The notes under the pieces are model-generated. The model did no database searches, was not told the origin of the DNA, and saw nothing but the letters and a program-made list of their open reading frames with translations. DNA of 64,000 nt from Odobenus rosmarus divergens (taxonomy: Eukaryota > Chordata > Mammalia > Carnivora > Odobenidae). The stretch is taken from positions 12,569-76,568 of the forward strand of contig NW_004452148.1 of assembly GCF_000321225.1 (NCBI RefSeq). The letters run 5' to 3'. How positions within the stretch are numbered: position 1 is the first letter of the stretch; each line of letters starts with the position of its first letter. A program made the translations under genes and the position numbers. Shown one piece after another: positions 60,051 to 64,000 of this stretch.

Positions 60051-60154
60051 TGTTTTGTCAAATAATTTTTAATTATTTAGCTCATTAATAAAACATTAAC
60101 TTTTCATGTTGCTCCTCTAGATTTTATATTTTCTATTTATTTTTACTCATATCT

Positions 60155-60360
60155 TTTTTTTTTCTTTTAGAGAGAGCACACTGCAAGTGGTGGGGGGAGG
60201 AGCAGAGGGAGAAGGAGAGAGAGGAGCTTTAGCAGGCTCCTGCTAGGTTCCTGGGGCTCAATCTCAAGACTTGGGCCTCAATCTCATTGACCTGAGATAA
60301 TGATCTGAGCCAAAATCAAGAGTCAGATGCTTAACTGACTGAGTCACTCAGGTGCTCCTG
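60155..60360 (-). mobile_element. CAN SINE (older, diverged)
   Basis: The target duplication tactcatatct / tagtcatatct (one mismatch) at 60144-60154 and 60361-60371. The body on + is gagagagcacactgcaagtg, then cctgagataatgatctgagc, and a head gactgagtcactcaggtgct. Diverged. Confidence 0.9.
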
Positions 60361-60700
60361 TAGTCATATCTATTTTATTTCAACTTTTCTTGGTTTGATT
60401 TGCTATTTTTATTTTGCTTTGAAACATTCATGTCTGATCATTGATGTTTCATCACTTTGGAGAACATTCTCTTATTTTAATCCTTTGAAATTCTTAAGAC
60501 TTGCCTTGCTGCCCAACATATGGCTAATTTGCTAATTTTCCCATTCCCATTAAAAAAAGTAAAGTATTTGGTTTTGGGGTGTAGTGCTCTGTAAACACCA
60601 ATTAGTGCAAGTTTGCTATTCATCCTGTTTACTTCTTTTAACTACTTGCTGATTTTTTGTATTCTATCATTCGCTGAAAATATATTAAAACATTTTTGTT

Positions 60701-60883
60701 GGGATGCCTGGGTGGCTCAGTCAGTTAAGCATCTGCCTTCGACTCAGGTCATGATCTCAGGGCCCTGGAATCAAGTCCTGCATCAGGCTCCGTGCTCAGC
60801 GGGGAGCCTGTTTCTCCCTCTGCCTGCCACTCTGCCTGCTTATGCTCTCTCTCTCTCTGACAAATAAATAAATAAAATCTCAA
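60701..60883 (+). mobile_element. CAN SINE (cctgccactctgcctgctta type)
   Basis: Head gggatgcctgggtggctcag, body cctgcctgccactctgcctg, tail acaaataaataaataaaatc. The A/T-rich approximate target duplication aaaacatttttgtt / aaaaaattttttgtt lies at 60687-60700 and about 60884-60898. The open frame at 60613-60867 crosses it and is not a gene. Confidence 0.93.
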
Positions 60884-61000
60884 AAAAAATTTTTTGTTCT
60901 GATTATAGATTTGTCTATCTAAACTTTTGGTCCTGTTAATTTTCCCTTTATATAATTTGATATTATCTAAATGAAACTAATTTGATCATCCCAGAGCATT

Positions 61001-61724
61001 GCCACTTTTACCATTAGCCATGTGCTTTAATAATCTTTTTCCCCTTCTTAATTTTTATTTAGAAAATGTAAAAAATACAGGGATCATAATGTAAGCATAA
61101 AACCAATTCAGTGTCTTATTTCCTGTACCAGACTCATGCTCAAAGTTTAATGTTAAAGCAGGTTTCTAACCAAAAACACATTTGGATTATTTGTTTTAAT
61201 TACTGTTCTTCTTTTCTCTTTGCATCTCTTGCAGATATTTAGCTGTTAGAAACTAAAGAGACCACAAACTGATTTTTAGGTTAAGTTCATCCAGGTAAAA
61301 GAGAGCCTAAAACATCACATACATGCAAACTCTTTGGCATTCTCAAAAAAAAAAAAAAAAAGAAAAAGAAAAAATAACATCATATTGTTGAAAATCACAT
61401 TAGTCTAGAGCTAAGTCCCCTTCAGATCAAATCCTTCCTGGTTGCTGATCTTATATATATCCTCCATACCACTAACGTGCTTTTGTTCTTGTTTGTTTTT
61501 TTCTTTAGAGAAAGGGTAGAATGTTACACAAATATGACAAAGTTTTCTGTAACTTGTGTTTGAAAGCGAGTGATAACTAGTAGAATTAATGTGCTAAGTG
61601 ATTAAAATATCTAAACTTGGATAGTTTCTATTAAAGTTTGATTTTTTAGAATAATGCTGACTGTCCTTAATTCTGCCTCTCAGATTTCAAAAATGACACA
61701 TTATTCTTCGTCTCTCTCCCATTT
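61001..61724. other. AT-rich unique sequence, no gene
   Basis: No recognised gene or repeat. An A-run lies at about 61345-61361. Confidence 0.45.
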
Positions 61725-63440
61725 TTTGTTTTTTTAAAAATCTTTTGATCCTCTTCACCCTTTCTTCCACCCCAGCCCCACCCCACCAGCCTCTAGAAAC
61801 CACCAGACTGTTCTCTTATCAATAAGCTTGATTTTAAGTTTGACATTATAAATATAAGAGTGATCATATGGTATTTGTCTTTCTCTGTCTGAGTTATTTC
61901 ACTTCCCATAATGCCCTTCAAGTCTATTCGTGTTGTCACAAATGGCAAGATTTCATTTTTTTTGCGTCTGAATAATATTCCTTTGTGTATATGTGTGTGT
62001 AAAGATATTTTTTATATGTATGAGAAATACAGACCCATGCATACACACATATTTAGAATTTATTTTTTTTTAAAGATTTTATTTATTTATTTGACAGAGA
62101 GAGACACAGGGAGAGAGGGAACACAAGCAGGGGGAGTGGGAGAGGGAGAAGCAGGCTTCCCGCTGAGCAGGGAGCCCGGATGCGGGGTTCGATCCCAGGA
62201 CCCTGGGACCATGACCTGAGCCGAAGGCAGACGCTTAACGACTGAGCCACCCAGGTGCCTAGAATTTATCTATTTTCCATCAACACTGAGGTTGTTTCTA
62301 TATCTCTCTTATGGTTTGTTTCCTTCTCTTCCCCCACCCCTTCCCCTATGTTCATCTGCTCTGTTTCTTAAATTCCACATGTGAGTGAAATCGTATGGTA
62401 TTTATTTTTAATCTTTTTTTAGGAAACTCCCTACTGTTTTCCAGAGTAGCTGCCCCAATTTGCATTCCCACCCAACAGTACACAACGGTTCACTTTTCTC
62501 CACATCCTCACCAAACGCTTGTTATTTCTTGGGTTTTGATAATAGCTAGTCTAACATGGGTGAGGTGATATCTCATTGTAGTCTTGATTTGCATTTCCTG
62601 ATGATTAGTGATGTGGGGCATCTTTTTTTAAGTTTTTATTTTAAATCATGTTAGTCTTTTCATACGTCTGTTGGCCATCTGTATGTCTTCTCTGGAAAAA
62701 TGTCTATTCAGATCTCATTTTTTAAAAATCAGATTGTTTCTTTGCTTTGGAGTTGTATGGGTTCTTTATATATTTTAGATATTATCCCCTTATCAGATAT
62801 ATGATTTGCAAATATTTTCTCCCAGTCAGTAGGTTGCCTTTTCATTTCGTTGATGGTTTCTTTTGCTGTGCAGTTTTTTTAGCATGATATAACTCATTTA
62901 TTTTTGCTTTATTTATTTATTTTTGGTTTTGGTGTCAAGTTAAAAAAAAAAAGTCACCAACACCTGTGTCAAACAACTTCTGCTTATGTTTCCTTCTAGG
63001 AGGTTTTTGGTTTTCAAATCTTACATTCAAGTTTTTAATCCATTGTGTTAATTTTTGTATATAGTGTAAGTAGTCGAGTTTCATTGTTTTGCATGCAGCT
63101 GTCCAGTTTTCCCAACACCATCTACTGAAGAGACTGTCCTATTCCCATTGTGTATTCTTGGCTTCTTTGTCATAAATTAATTAGCCATTTATGTATGGGT
63201 TTGTTTATGAGCTCTCTATTGTGTTCCATTGATCTATATGTCTGTTTTGATGCCAATACCACATTGTTTTAATTACTGTAGCTTTGTAATATAGTTTGAC
63301 ATCAGGGAGTGTGATGTCTCCAGCTTTGATCTTTCTCAAGATTGCTTTAGCTCTTCAGGGTTTTTGTGGTTCCATACAAATTTTGGATTATTTATTCTGT
63401 TTCTTTGAAAAAATGCCATTATTATTTTGATAATAATGCT
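61725..63440 (-). mobile_element. Old L1 LINE (antisense), mosaic
   Basis: Antisense L1 from 3' UTR (gatcatatggtatttgtctt at 61862) through ORF2 (ttgcattcccacccaacagt at about 62460; ttatccccttatcagatata at about 62786; tgtccagttttcccaacacc at about 63100; ttaattactgtagctttgta at about 63270). A SINE is nested at 62064-62259. A second 3'-UTR-like segment (about 62306-62400) sits within ORF2. No open ORF2 remains. Confidence 0.82.
62064..62259 (-). mobile_element. CAN SINE (young, gacagagagagacacag type)
   Basis: 10-bp target duplication tagaatttat at 62054-62063 and 62260-62269, interrupting the old L1. On + it has the tail ttttatttatttatttgaca, the body gagaagcaggcttcccgctg, and a head ending gactgagccacccaggtgcc. 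Confidence 0.95.
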
Positions 63441-64000
63441 TCTTAAAGTCTAATATTTTGTTTAATATACCAAAGGTATATAAGCTTTCTTTGGGCTAAA
63501 GTTTGTGTAGAATATCATATTAATTCTTTAATGTTGAACATTTTTCTATTCTTATGATAAATATGGCATAACACTCACTTATATTTAAACTTGTGTATTT
63601 TGTCCATTGATATTTAGTATAATCATAAAGATATTTCTATTTATGTATATAATCATGTATTTTTTTATCTATTCATCCCACTTAATGTTCTTTTTTTCCT
63701 TTCCTTTCTTGACATTCTGATTATGTTATCAGAATTTAAGTCTCTTGCTTTTAGTTTGTTGCTTCTATGTTCTGATAGCATTATTTTAGTTGTTTCCAGA
63801 TTAGAGATTAGATCTGTCCTTGACCAATAAGGTGTATTATAAATTAGTAATTTTATCTCTTCTTTTTGTTCCATTTAACCCCTTCTGCCTTGAGTTCCCT
63901 TGTGTGGTAAAAAAGAATTTTTTATTTCATGAAACTTCTTAATAGTACCTTTTTTAAATATTTGCATGCATATTTAACTTTTCCACTTTTTTCTTTTAAA
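63441..64000. other. AT-rich sequence, perhaps more decayed L1
   Basis: Continues T-rich and could be further antisense L1 ORF2 (tgtccattgatatttagtat near 63602), but similarity is too weak to assert. The minus-strand frame 63665-63874 has no recognisable domain. Confidence 0.35.

Larger units (their letters stand above)
59575..61000 (-). mobile_element. Old L1 LINE ORF2 (antisense) with two nested SINEs
   Basis: The + strand shows the reverse complement of L1 ORF2 landmarks: gaaggaggttggtgtaaatt, atcttctctaaatgtttgat, agaattcagacatttcat, cctttatcattcttgatatt, then cttgctgcccaacatatggc and tagtgctctgtaaacaccaa. Frames are destroyed. SINEs lie at 60155-60360 and 60701-60883. Confidence 0.68.

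Overview
This window looks like ordinary AT-rich nuclear DNA from a carnivoran mammal. It is intergenic or deep intronic. No protein-coding gene, exon, rRNA or functional tRNA can be supported. Open reading frames are short and scattered, and those with any resemblance to known proteins are translations of transposable elements. The organism clue is the tRNA-Lys-like CAN SINE (SINEC), present in about 20 copies. Its A/B-box half contains GGCTCAGGTCATGATCC and its tail is (AAAT)n-AATCTTT. Young copies lack the head and body of the dog SINEC_Cf type and of the cat type. They resemble the arctoid type (bears, pinnipeds, mustelids), so I infer an arctoid caniform. The family comparison is from memory and was not searched.

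Layout. 1-8.8 kb holds three young L1 3' ends: one on + cut by the window edge, one on - at 904-1716 and one on + at 7726-8503. It also holds a large old L1 on + (3010-6370) broken by a SINE. 8.8-20.9 kb holds SINEs, a MIR, old antisense L1 pieces with a nested LTR-like element, and several LTR-like elements. It also has a long non-repetitive block at 18.26-19.6 kb that could be conserved regulatory DNA. 21-33 kb is mostly unique AT-rich sequence with SINEs, an old L1 (25.2-25.9 kb) and an L2 (29.2-30.0 kb). 33-49 kb holds L2 and MIR fossils, two members of one ancient repeat family (34.3 and 37.5 kb), a SINE with an apparent 3' transduction (42.8 kb) and a second non-repetitive block near 40.5-41.1 kb. 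49-57 kb is mostly unique, with a rearranged L1 at 51.0-52.6 kb. 57-64 kb is dense in old elements: a Tigger-like DNA transposon, two MaLR-like LTRs and two antisense L1s carrying nested SINEs.

Nothing here forms an operon, pathway or defence system. The informative content is retrotransposon biology: clean target-site duplications (TSDs) around most SINEs, a TSD flanking only a poly(A) tract, a SINE carrying downstream sequence, a two-part L1 3' UTR, mosaic L1s, and an orphan sliver of L1 3' UTR. Coordinates of SINEs and young L1s are supported by visible TSDs and are good to a few bases. Limits of old L1, L2, MIR and LTR fossils are approximate (tens of bases), and their family names rest on recognition rather than a search.
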